A stretch of 32,116 nucleotides of DNA, taken from NCBI GenBank assembly GCA_944392155.1, contig CALXVR010000021.1, forward strand, positions 1 through 32,116, given 5' to 3'. The position numbers and the translations under genes are program-made. Below, piece after piece: positions 8,415 through 14,962 of the stretch. The DNA comes from an uncultured Alphaproteobacteria bacterium. GTDB lineage: Bacteria; Pseudomonadota; Alphaproteobacteria; RF32; CAG-239. A model generated the notes under the pieces. That model saw only the letters and a list, made by a program, of their open reading frames with translations. It made no database searches and was not told where the DNA came from. Positions within the stretch are counted from its first letter, which is position 1. Every line of letters begins with the position of its first letter.

Positions 8415-8972
8415 ATGAAAGCAAGTATTAATCACAACAACAATGTTTTTTCCTGTAAGGGATTTTTGTATTCAGCTTACATTTATCATGATGATGCGTA
8501 TATTTTGCTTAATGCAGGGCAATCTTGTGTTTTGCATTGGGAAAATGAGGAGGAACAGGCTCGGGTGAAAGAGTTTATTGCTCAGTTGCAGCTTGGGGCT
8601 TATGTTTTTCTTTATTATACGCGAAATGGTCGTGTAATGAAAATTTTTGATATGTTGAGCGGACAGATTTTGGACTGTGAAAGTTCAGATAATTGTTTGT
8701 CAACAGAGACAGAAGAATTTTCAGGGGTTCTTAAGTTTAAGACCAGAGAGTTTATGCGTCCGAATTTTGAAGTTTATATCTTTTCCGTAGTTGATGGCAG
8801 AAGTACCAGAGGCTATGCTTATTTGGTTGATGTTATCCAGGAGGAGAAGGATAGACGCGGATTGATGAAGTTGCAAGCCGGAGATGATGTCTTAATTCGG
8901 GAAAGTAGCGATGGTCGTGTTGTAGCTATTAAAGACAGCACACGCGATGTGATAGTTGGAAAGTATGAATGA
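8415..8972 (+). CDS. unrecognised protein with two internal repeats
   Basis: 185 residues, family not recognised, no signal peptide or membrane segment. The protein seems to be an internal duplication: residues 54-86 and 150-182 share the pattern Q-L/A-G-x2-V, a strand, then D/N-G-R-V-x2-I-x-D and a short strand ending in I-L or I-V; each is preceded by a strand-rich region with YxY/YxF motifs. This suggests two small beta-rich domains (inference). Immediately upstream of the ATG is TATCATTTTGT, without a ribosome-binding site. It is followed at 30 bp by the racemase-like gene and probably shares its transcript. Confidence 0.75.
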   Translation: MKASINHNNNVFSCKGFLYSAYIYHDDAYILLNAGQSCVLHWENEEEQARVKEFIAQLQLGAYVFLYYTRNGRVMKIFDMLSGQILDCESSDNCLSTETEEFSGVLKFKTREFMRPNFEVYIFSVVDGRSTRGYAYLVDVIQEEKDRRGLMKLQAGDDVLIRESSDGRVVAIKDSTRDVIVGKYE

Positions 8973-9002
8973 ATTTTTGTTTAACTTAAATTATTTTGTA
9001 TC

Positions 9003-9710
9003 ATGAAAACAATTGGATTGGTGGGCATATCAGCCGTGGAAACGACGATTGCCTATGTGAAAGCGATTACGGAGTTTACGCGTGATTATACGTGTAGACA
9101 ACAGGATCCACAAATGGTTATTTCCGTTCTTGATTTTCAAAGAGTGAAAAAATTGCGGGCAGCAGGGCAGTGGAGTGAGCTTGTTGTTTCTTGTTCTGAT
9201 GCGATATCTTATGATATGGCTGCGCAAGATTTGGTGGTTGTTTGCTCCAATGAAATGCATCGTTTCTATGCGGATATTAAAGAATTGAGTATGGAAGACA
9301 GTATCATTTCTATTGTTGATACAACGGTGGATTATGTCCTTCAGCAAAACTATCAAAAGGTTTTGCTGCTTGGCACAAAGCCTACAATGTGCGAAGACTT
9401 TTATGTTACGGCATTGACTCAAAAAGGTATTGATGTTGTTGTACCAACAGAGAAAGAACAAGACGAAGTTGAACGTATCATTACAGAGCTATGTGATGGT
9501 ATTATCAGTGAGGCATCAAGAACATCCTTATGTCGTATTGTTCGGGCCGTTTGTGAGCGCGTATCAGGTATTCAGGCCGTGGTTTTAGCCAGTACGGAGC
9601 TGCCGATGATTTTGCCGGCCCATTTGGTTTATCGGTGGGTTCGATTGCCAATTGTGGACACGCTTCGGGTTCATACTGAGGCGGCGGTTAGATCTGCACT
9701 CGGATTGTAG
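9003..9710 (+). CDS. Asp/Glu racemase-family protein with both catalytic positions Ser
   Basis: 235 residues, the size of the Asp/Glu/hydantoin racemase superfamily, and recognisably close to E. coli YgeA-type amino-acid racemases: MKTIGLVG start, VLDFQRV, VVVCSNEMHRF, KVLLLGTKPTM-EDFY, EASR, and the C-terminal PIVDTLRVHTEAAV. Active members use two acid-base residues, one in the C/T-N-T-x-H motif and one in the G-C-T-E motif. Here the equivalents are Ser82 (S-N-E-M-H, with Cys81 beside it) and Ser197 (A-S-T-E). The N-terminal G-G-M-S-W-E-S-T motif has also become G-I-S-A-V-E-T-T. The fold is likely kept, but racemase activity is doubtful. No Shine-Dalgarno site precedes the ATG. Confidence 0.8.
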   Translation: MKTIGLVGISAVETTIAYVKAITEFTRDYTCRQQDPQMVISVLDFQRVKKLRAAGQWSELVVSCSDAISYDMAAQDLVVVCSNEMHRFYADIKELSMEDSIISIVDTTVDYVLQQNYQKVLLLGTKPTMCEDFYVTALTQKGIDVVVPTEKEQDEVERIITELCDGIISEASRTSLCRIVRAVCERVSGIQAVVLASTELPMILPAHLVYRWVRLPIVDTLRVHTEAAVRSALGL

Positions 9711-9726
9711 TCTGACTAGTGTTTTG

Positions 9727-9763
9727 AAAAAGAGACAGATATTAAAATCTGCCTCTTTTTTTG
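9727..9763 (+). terminator. intrinsic terminator after the racemase-like gene
   Basis: AGAGACAGAT and ATCTGCCTCT pair with one internal A-C mismatch around a short AT loop, followed by a T-run to 9762. Confidence 0.8.
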
Positions 9764-9764
9764 T

Positions 9765-9792
9765 AAAAAAAATCCCCGATTTCTCAGGGATT
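9765..9792 (-). terminator. terminator of the hydrogenase operon
   Basis: AATCCC (9771-9776) and GGGATT (9787-9792) form a 6-bp stem; read on the minus strand it is followed by a run of T (A-run 9765-9772 on the plus strand). It lies 8 bp after the hydrogenase stop codon. Confidence 0.75.
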
Positions 9793-9799
9793 AAAAAAG

Positions 9800-11251
9800 T
9801 TATTTTTTATTATTAAGGTCATCACCTTGAGCTACATAAGCTTCAACAGCTCGAGAGGCTTTCTTGGGCAGTGCGATACAGCCCGGTCCAGAAATACAAC
9901 CGCCTTCACAGCACATTACCTCGAGCATGTTGTTTTCGCAGCCTTTGGAGCCATAACGCTTGAGTAAGCGGATGTTTTCTTTAGTGAGACCATCTATGCG
10001 TTCGGCTTTGACTTCGGCTTTGTCGCCAATGATAGAGGCAACAGCGCCTGAAACACCACCGGTTAAGGGGAACTGACGGCCTTGAGCGTAAGATACGGTT
10101 GTGAACTCAGCCGGTTCACATTCATCAATATTGATGCCGGCAGCAACAAACATTGCGCCAAGTTCTTCAAAGGTCAGAACATAGTCAACATTGGGGTCAT
10201 ATTCGGCTTCTGCACGTTTAGCTAAGCAAGGACCGACGAAAACAGCAACGCAATCCGGATGTTCTTTTTTTACTAATTCAGCCGTGTAGTACATAGGCGT
10301 TTTGGTATGTGATACATAAGGTTGAATTTCCGGAATGTGTACTTGTGCGGCTCTGAAATATGCCGGGCAGCAGGAAGTGGTCATCAGCTTCTCGCCGTTT
10401 TCCATCTTTTCCATAAATTCGGCAGCTTCTTTTTGGGTTGTGATGTCGGCACCGACTGCAACTTCAATAACATCGCTGAAGCCGGCTTTTTTCAAAGCGC
10501 CGACAACATTACCGATATCTCCGGGGAATTGTCCGATGATTGCCGGAGCAAGCATGGCAACAACCTTCTTATCTGTTTCATTAAGAAGTTTTAAGACATC
10601 TACCATTTGTGAACGTTCTACAATGGCGCCGAAGGGGCAAGATTGCAGACATTTGCCGCAGGAGATACAAGTATCGTGGTTGATGTGTTCTTTGCCAAAT
10701 TCGTCTTTGGTAATGGCGCCGACCGGACAAGCTTCTTCGCAAGGAACAGGGATGCGAATGATGGAATGGTAGGGGCAAACTTCGTGGCATTTGCCGCAGT
10801 TAACACATTTGTCCGGGTCAATATGCGCGCGTCCGTTAACAAAAGAAATAGCTTCTTTCGGGCAGTTCATCTGGCAGGGGCGTGCGAAACAACCGCGGCA
10901 AGCGTTGGTTACCATATATTGTGCTTTAATACAAGCGGAGCAGGCAACGTCAATAACGCAAAGCTGCGCTTTTTCAGGTTTTGTACGCTCTAAAGCCTCT
11001 TCGCCGTATTGCGCCAAGGTCTTGAGTTCATCTGTTTCTTCTTCGGGAGAGAAACCTAAGCTTGACATGCAGCGATATTTTAATACAGCGCGATCTTTAT
11101 AAATGCAGCAACGGCTGGGTTGTTGTTCTTTAGGACGCAGTTCTAATGGGATACGGTCTGCGTTTTTGAATTTGTCTGCAAAATAGCTCTCGGCTATTTT
11201 GATTAAGATGCGTGTGCGCATCTGGTTGGCATTATTTTTGGGTATAAGCAC
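9800..11251 (-). CDS. monomeric [FeFe]-hydrogenase, group B-like
   Basis: 483 residues. It should catalyse reversible 2H+ + 2e- to H2 in the cytosol. The N-terminal half has several Fe-S cysteine groups: C104-x2-C107, C118-x2-C121 with C126 and C130, a ferredoxin motif C149NCGKCHEVC159, C171/C175, and C195ISCGKCLQSC205. The H-cluster domain has L1 TSCCPAY (C294, C295), L2 VGPCLAKRAE (C342) and L3 EVMCCEGGCISGPG (C448, C452). C294, the proton-relay cysteine, is present, so a catalytic enzyme is expected. The GPC-AKR and GGCISGPG forms fit group B. A GTG start is chosen because GGAG lies 10 bases upstream; the next ATG, at 11221, has no such site. No NuoF-like subunit or HydEFG maturase is in the window. 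Confidence 0.9.
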   Translation of the reverse strand: MLIPKNNANQMRTRILIKIAESYFADKFKNADRIPLELRPKEQQPSRCCIYKDRAVLKYRCMSSLGFSPEEETDELKTLAQYGEEALERTKPEKAQLCVIDVACSACIKAQYMVTNACRGCFARPCQMNCPKEAISFVNGRAHIDPDKCVNCGKCHEVCPYHSIIRIPVPCEEACPVGAITKDEFGKEHINHDTCISCGKCLQSCPFGAIVERSQMVDVLKLLNETDKKVVAMLAPAIIGQFPGDIGNVVGALKKAGFSDVIEVAVGADITTQKEAAEFMEKMENGEKLMTTSCCPAYFRAAQVHIPEIQPYVSHTKTPMYYTAELVKKEHPDCVAVFVGPCLAKRAEAEYDPNVDYVLTFEELGAMFVAAGINIDECEPAEFTTVSYAQGRQFPLTGGVSGAVASIIGDKAEVKAERIDGLTKENIRLLKRYGSKGCENNMLEVMCCEGGCISGPGCIALPKKASRAVEAYVAQGDDLNNKK

Positions 11252-11278
11252 TTTATCAGTTCTCCATTTAATCTTTAA

Positions 11279-11548
11279 TTAGTCTTCTTGGGCTTTGATA
11301 ATTTCGCGAATTTTGGTAACAACTTTTTCAAAAGTTGCCTCTTCAATGAGTTCATCATTAACCATGACAAAAGGACCTTTATTGTATTTGGTTTTGATGT
11401 CTTTGCAGAGGTTCATACATCTAACTTCTACGATTTCTATTTTATCGGCAATGTCGGCGGGAGGCGTGAACTCCAGAGCTTGGATTTGGGCGGCGCCCAT
11501 TACAAAGCAAGAAGTTCCCGAGCAGATTTTTACTGTTACTTTCTTCAT
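11279..11548 (-). CDS. thioredoxin-like [2Fe-2S] ferredoxin (second in operon)
   Basis: 89 residues from the start MKKVTVKIC. An upstream ATG at 11575 overlaps the phosphatase stop (TGATG), but the AGAGGA ribosome site lies inside that extension and the conserved domain begins at KKVTVKIC, so 11548 is preferred. Four cysteines in the pattern C-x4-C (CSGTSC) and C-x3-C (CMNLC) followed by KGPFVMVND match the NuoE/HydC-type [2Fe-2S] thioredoxin fold. It lies 27 bp before the catalytic hydrogenase and is a plausible electron carrier for it or for the sensory protein (inference). Confidence 0.85.
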   Translation of the reverse strand: MKKVTVKICSGTSCFVMGAAQIQALEFTPPADIADKIEIVEVRCMNLCKDIKTKYNKGPFVMVNDELIEEATFEKVVTKIREIIKAQED

Positions 11549-11574
11549 GGTCTTGTCCTCTTTTAGGTTATGCA

Positions 11575-12750
11575 TCAGATATATCTGACGCTGATTTCTT
11601 TTAAGTATTGGCTTTGTAGAAGCCTAAATATTTTTTTGACAATGTTTCGCCGAATCTCCAACTCTATCGGAAGGTTGGGGTCCTGATGGGCGATATTGAT
11701 TTTGGTCCCGACAACAAAGTCTATTTTGTCGCTGTCTAAAAGGAGTTTGGTAAGACGAACGGCAGCGTTGTTTTTGTTCTTGTCTATACCTTCTTTTAGC
11801 ATACGATAAACTTCGGTCAAGGTTAAAATTCCTTCCGTTACCAAATCCACACCTTCCATTATGGATGCCATCGGGATTTTATCGTCAAAACTGGTTTTGT
11901 CAATCTCACATTTTAGGCAAAGTTCACGTTCTACGATATTTGCGGTTGTGCCCCCGCAAATAACTGTTTTGCCGTCATAGTTGGCGACGAGCTCTGCAAA
12001 TTCGTGGTCTTTATCCTCATCAAAAGGAGGGCCTGTTAAAACCAGAAGTTTACGTGGTTTGCGGAAATATAGAACAACACAGCTGATATCATCTCCGGCT
12101 TTTTGTTCTACTTCCTTGCTTAAAGCTTCGTGCACAACGGCTCGAGCTAAATCATGTGCCGAAATGTATGGATTTTTACGAATTTCTTTTAAAATGAAAT
12201 CTAAACAGCCTTGTCTACCCCAGCCCAGCGGATATTTTTTATTGCCAAGTCCGGCTTGGGTTACTCCATCTGAAACCATGATAATTCGGTCTTCAGGTTG
12301 AGTGGTAAGTTGTGAAACATTAATGGTTCGTTCTTTCCATTTTGGGGAGGATAGTTCTCGGCATTTGACGGTTAAGGGTTTGAAGTCGCGGATGAACATA
12401 TGCGGCGGATTGTCCATTTCAATAATGCGTGTTTTTCCGCCTAACTCGCTGTCTACAATAGAAAAGGTAGCATAGCTGATTTTGCGAACCTGACAAATTG
12501 GTAAAGCATCCATCATGACCTCTGATGAACGGAGGAGCTCCATGTTGCTTTCAACAAACTTCATTGCCATTCTTGTTGTCATGGAAGACAAAATGTTTGC
12601 TTTGACGCCGGAGCCTAACCCATCAGAAAGAATAGATATGATTCGTTGTTCTTCAGGAATCTTTTTGGAAAAGACTGTATCTCCGAAGCAATCTTCGCCG
12701 TTTTTTTGGCATTGGTGGGTTCCTATCTCAATAAACAACGAATCGTTCAT
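11575..12750 (-). CDS. SpoIIE-family (PP2C) serine phosphatase
   Basis: 391 residues. The N-terminal ~230 residues form a PP2C/SpoIIE domain: SDGLGSG (S42-D43), IIMVSDGV (D161) and GDDISCVVL (D220, D221) are the metal-binding aspartate motifs. These enzymes dephosphorylate Ser/Thr-phosphoproteins such as anti-sigma antagonists or other regulators. Residues ~233-391 form a second domain of no function known to me, starting RKLLVLTGPP and containing TVICGGTTANI. The gene begins 3 bases after the HydS-like gene stop, so it is co-translated. SpoIIE-type phosphatases next to group C [FeFe]-hydrogenases are a known neighbourhood in anaerobes, where a signalling role is proposed. Its target here is not visible. 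Confidence 0.85.
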   Translation of the reverse strand: MNDSLFIEIGTHQCQKNGEDCFGDTVFSKKIPEEQRIISILSDGLGSGVKANILSSMTTRMAMKFVESNMELLRSSEVMMDALPICQVRKISYATFSIVDSELGGKTRIIEMDNPPHMFIRDFKPLTVKCRELSSPKWKERTINVSQLTTQPEDRIIMVSDGVTQAGLGNKKYPLGWGRQGCLDFILKEIRKNPYISAHDLARAVVHEALSKEVEQKAGDDISCVVLYFRKPRKLLVLTGPPFDEDKDHEFAELVANYDGKTVICGGTTANIVERELCLKCEIDKTSFDDKIPMASIMEGVDLVTEGILTLTEVYRMLKEGIDKNKNNAAVRLTKLLLDSDKIDFVVGTKINIAHQDPNLPIELEIRRNIVKKIFRLLQSQYLKEISVRYI

Positions 12751-12752
12751 GG

Positions 12753-14537
12753 CTAGTAATCTCGTTTGTTGGAATTGGTGCGAATGGTCAAATCGCTGCT
12801 TTGTTCATCGTCTGCGGCAAAGTCTTTGGCGATGGAGCGTAATAAAACTTCCGTTTCAGCCATGTGTTCGCCCAAAGTGCAGGCAATTTGCTGTACTGTT
12901 GCTAAGTTTTTGTGGATGACCTCTTTAGCTTTTTCGGCAATTTGTTCCTTTTTCATCTCCATATTGGTTACATCTTCGATGATGCCTCCGACAATCTGTT
13001 TTTTATCAATATTGAAAACAACGACGTCAAAGAGTTTGTCATTGAAGCGGACATGCTCGCGATGGATGTCTTGCTCTAAGTCTAAGGATGCCGAAAACAG
13101 ATTGGTAAAGTTAATGAAATCACGCAGGTCTGCGCCATGCAGATTTTCTTTGTCGTAGATGTCCGTGTGTTCTTCATCATTCCAGAAAGTTTCAACAAAT
13201 TTATCGTTATATTCCATAATGCGGAGTTGTGCGTTGGCAATCACAATCGGAGATGGAATACAACGCAACAAAGCATTGGCTTTGCGTTGAGCTTGTTGTT
13301 TCATGTGTGAAACACACATTTCGGGCTCGGCTTTGCCATCCAGTAAAGCTTTGGCAAAATTTCGGCAGGTGTTGTAACCGCAGCCGCCACAGTTAATTTC
13401 GTCTTCAATGCTATATTTGCCGATGCTTGCCAGAATTTTTTTTATTTCAAATTCATCGTGTTCGGGGGGAGTTATATGGTCTTCGGTATAATTCAGAGTT
13501 ATGTCAACACTCGGGGTGCGTTTTCCGGCTAATCCCGAGAAATTACTTTCTTTTAAAACCTCTAATCTTTTTTCAAATCCCGATTTTTTGGAGGTGGTGC
13601 AAGGTCCGTTGATGCAGCCTCCTTCGCAAGCCAGACATTCAATGAATACCGGGCGGTCAAAATCTGTTTCTTTGAGATTTTTCAACTCTCTTTTGATGTT
13701 TTCAATACCGGTAATTTGCATTAGGTAAGCTTGTTTGTTTTGGATATAAGGCTTGAGTGTTTCAATCATGCCACCTTCAATGGGGTATGCGGTTCCTTCT
13801 TCTGCCTTGGTTAAAGCAAACTTATCAAAAACAGAAGTATGAATATCTTTTAACTCAATATTTTCTTCTTTCAGCCATTGTCGCAAATCATTGAAGCTTA
13901 AACTCAGACTTAGTAAATTCGGGTGCCTATCAGCTTCAAGTTTTTTAGCAATGCAGGGACCAATGAAAATAATTTCAATGTCCTTGCCAAGAGCTTTTTT
14001 CAGCAGGCTACAATGGGCCAACAGCGGAGAAGTTAGTTTTGTGAGGTTGTTTGTGCGTTCGGGCAAATATTTGTTAATATATTCAACAACTGCCGGACAT
14101 GCGGTGGAAATAAATAAATGTCCGGATAGTGAAGAATCGGAGGAGGCCTCATCAAGTAATTTTGCAATATTGGCAGAAACTTCTTCGGCTCCCAGAGCTG
14201 TTTCGCTAACACCTCGAAAACCTAAACGACGCAAGGCGGCAATCATTTGTTCTTTGCTAATGTCATCAAATTCGGTAATCCAAGACGGAGCCAGAGAAAC
14301 ATAAACATCTTTACCGCTTTGAATGAGGTGTTTGGCTCGGGTTAGGTCGTTGCGCGCTTGTTTGGCTTTAGCAGGGCAAACTCTATAACAAGTTCCGCAA
14401 GCAATACACAAATCGGGAACAATCATTGCGGAGTTGTCTTCAATCTTGATTGCTTTGACAGGACAACGACGAACGCATTTGTAGCAGTCCTGACAATTGT
14501 TTTTTATGGTATAAAGAGGATATTCGCGGTTGGACAT
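12753..14537 (-). CDS. sensory-type [FeFe]-hydrogenase with PAS domain (HydS-like, group C)
   Basis: 594 residues. Domains in order: a two-[4Fe-4S] ferredoxin (C15, C18, C21, C25 and C44, C47, C50, C54); an H-cluster domain with L1 STACPAVVEYI (C147), L2 FIGPCIAKK (C195) and L3 CEGGCINGP (C304, C308); a further Fe-S domain (CGGCGYNTC, C383, C386, C391 and C408); a PAS domain (about 420-527); and a helical tail. All four H-cluster cysteines are present, but the proton-relay cysteine before C147 is Ala146. This substitution is known from putative sensory [FeFe]-hydrogenases such as Thermotoga maritima HydS. The protein probably senses H2 or redox state and signals through PAS. It lacks a kinase domain, so output must pass through a partner, the adjoining phosphatase or the divergent kinase (inference). 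AAGGCAG lies 9-15 bases upstream. Confidence 0.88.
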   Translation of the reverse strand: MSNREYPLYTIKNNCQDCYKCVRRCPVKAIKIEDNSAMIVPDLCIACGTCYRVCPAKAKQARNDLTRAKHLIQSGKDVYVSLAPSWITEFDDISKEQMIAALRRLGFRGVSETALGAEEVSANIAKLLDEASSDSSLSGHLFISTACPAVVEYINKYLPERTNNLTKLTSPLLAHCSLLKKALGKDIEIIFIGPCIAKKLEADRHPNLLSLSLSFNDLRQWLKEENIELKDIHTSVFDKFALTKAEEGTAYPIEGGMIETLKPYIQNKQAYLMQITGIENIKRELKNLKETDFDRPVFIECLACEGGCINGPCTTSKKSGFEKRLEVLKESNFSGLAGKRTPSVDITLNYTEDHITPPEHDEFEIKKILASIGKYSIEDEINCGGCGYNTCRNFAKALLDGKAEPEMCVSHMKQQAQRKANALLRCIPSPIVIANAQLRIMEYNDKFVETFWNDEEHTDIYDKENLHGADLRDFINFTNLFSASLDLEQDIHREHVRFNDKLFDVVVFNIDKKQIVGGIIEDVTNMEMKKEQIAEKAKEVIHKNLATVQQIACTLGEHMAETEVLLRSIAKDFAADDEQSSDLTIRTNSNKRDY

Positions 14538-14557
14538 GGTTTGTCTGCCTTAAAAAA

Positions 14558-14812
14558 TTATTTTGATTCTGATGTTGAAAAATGCTTTTCCAGAATGTCT
14601 AAAAGAGAACCTTGATCAATGTTGTTGTATTCAACATCATCAATGCAGATATTGGGGCCTTTTGAACATTTATCACAGCAGCGTAATCCTGTTAATTCAA
14701 CCTCTGCATCAAGGCCGTGCTCGTCTAAAAAGCGTTGAATGACTTGCAGGTTTTTGTTGTTCCCTCGAGCAAAACAAGAGCTGCCCATACAAATTTTTAT
14801 TGTCGATGTCAT
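14558..14812 (-). CDS. thioredoxin-like [2Fe-2S] ferredoxin (first in operon)
   Basis: 84 residues with C8-x4-C13 (CMGSSC) and C45-x3-C49 (CCDKC) followed by KGPNICID, the NuoE/HydC-like [2Fe-2S] pattern. An extra cysteine, C46, stands beside C45. It resembles the second small ferredoxin of this operon at the same motifs but is clearly divergent. GGAG lies ~9 bases before the ATG. As the first gene, 20 bp before the HydS-like gene, it may carry electrons to or from it (inference). Confidence 0.85.
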   Translation of the reverse strand: MTSTIKICMGSSCFARGNNKNLQVIQRFLDEHGLDAEVELTGLRCCDKCSKGPNICIDDVEYNNIDQGSLLDILEKHFSTSESK

Positions 14813-14848
14813 TCAAAAATCTCCAATTGTTGGCGAAACATATTTTAA

Positions 14849-14877
14849 AGTATAAAAGCGGATAAAAAAAAAGGCAA
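14849..14877 (-). promoter_or_regulatory. promoter of the hydrogenase operon
   Basis: On the minus strand TTGCCT (14877-14872), 17 bases, TATACT (14854-14849). Spacing is ideal and the boxes match 4/6 and 5/6 of the sigma-70 consensus. Expected transcription start is near 14842, giving a ~30-nt leader. Confidence 0.6.
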
Positions 14878-14903
14878 TCCAAATTTGTGTTTGGTGCTTG
14901 TTT

Positions 14904-14931
14904 TTGAAAAACAGCTGTGGCAAAATAAAAT
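14904..14931 (+). promoter_or_regulatory. candidate promoter of the histidine kinase gene
   Basis: TTGAAA (14904-14909), 16 bases, TAAAAT (14926-14931), back to back with the hydrogenase promoter. Confidence 0.45.
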
Positions 14932-14943
14932 GGCTTAGCCATT
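14929..14943. promoter_or_regulatory. palindrome at the kinase promoter start site
   Basis: AATGGC-TTA-GCCATT, a perfect 15-bp inverted repeat overlapping the end of the candidate -10 box and the expected start of transcription, 20 bp before the ATG. It could be an operator; a small RNA hairpin near the ribosome site is the alternative. Confidence 0.4.
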
Positions 14944-14962
14944 GTTTTTGTTCGAGGTTTGT

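Noticed and set aside
10322..11102. Plus-strand open frames within the hydrogenase gene
   Set aside because: Shadows of the conserved minus-strand hydrogenase; apparent Cys content comes from the opposite strand.
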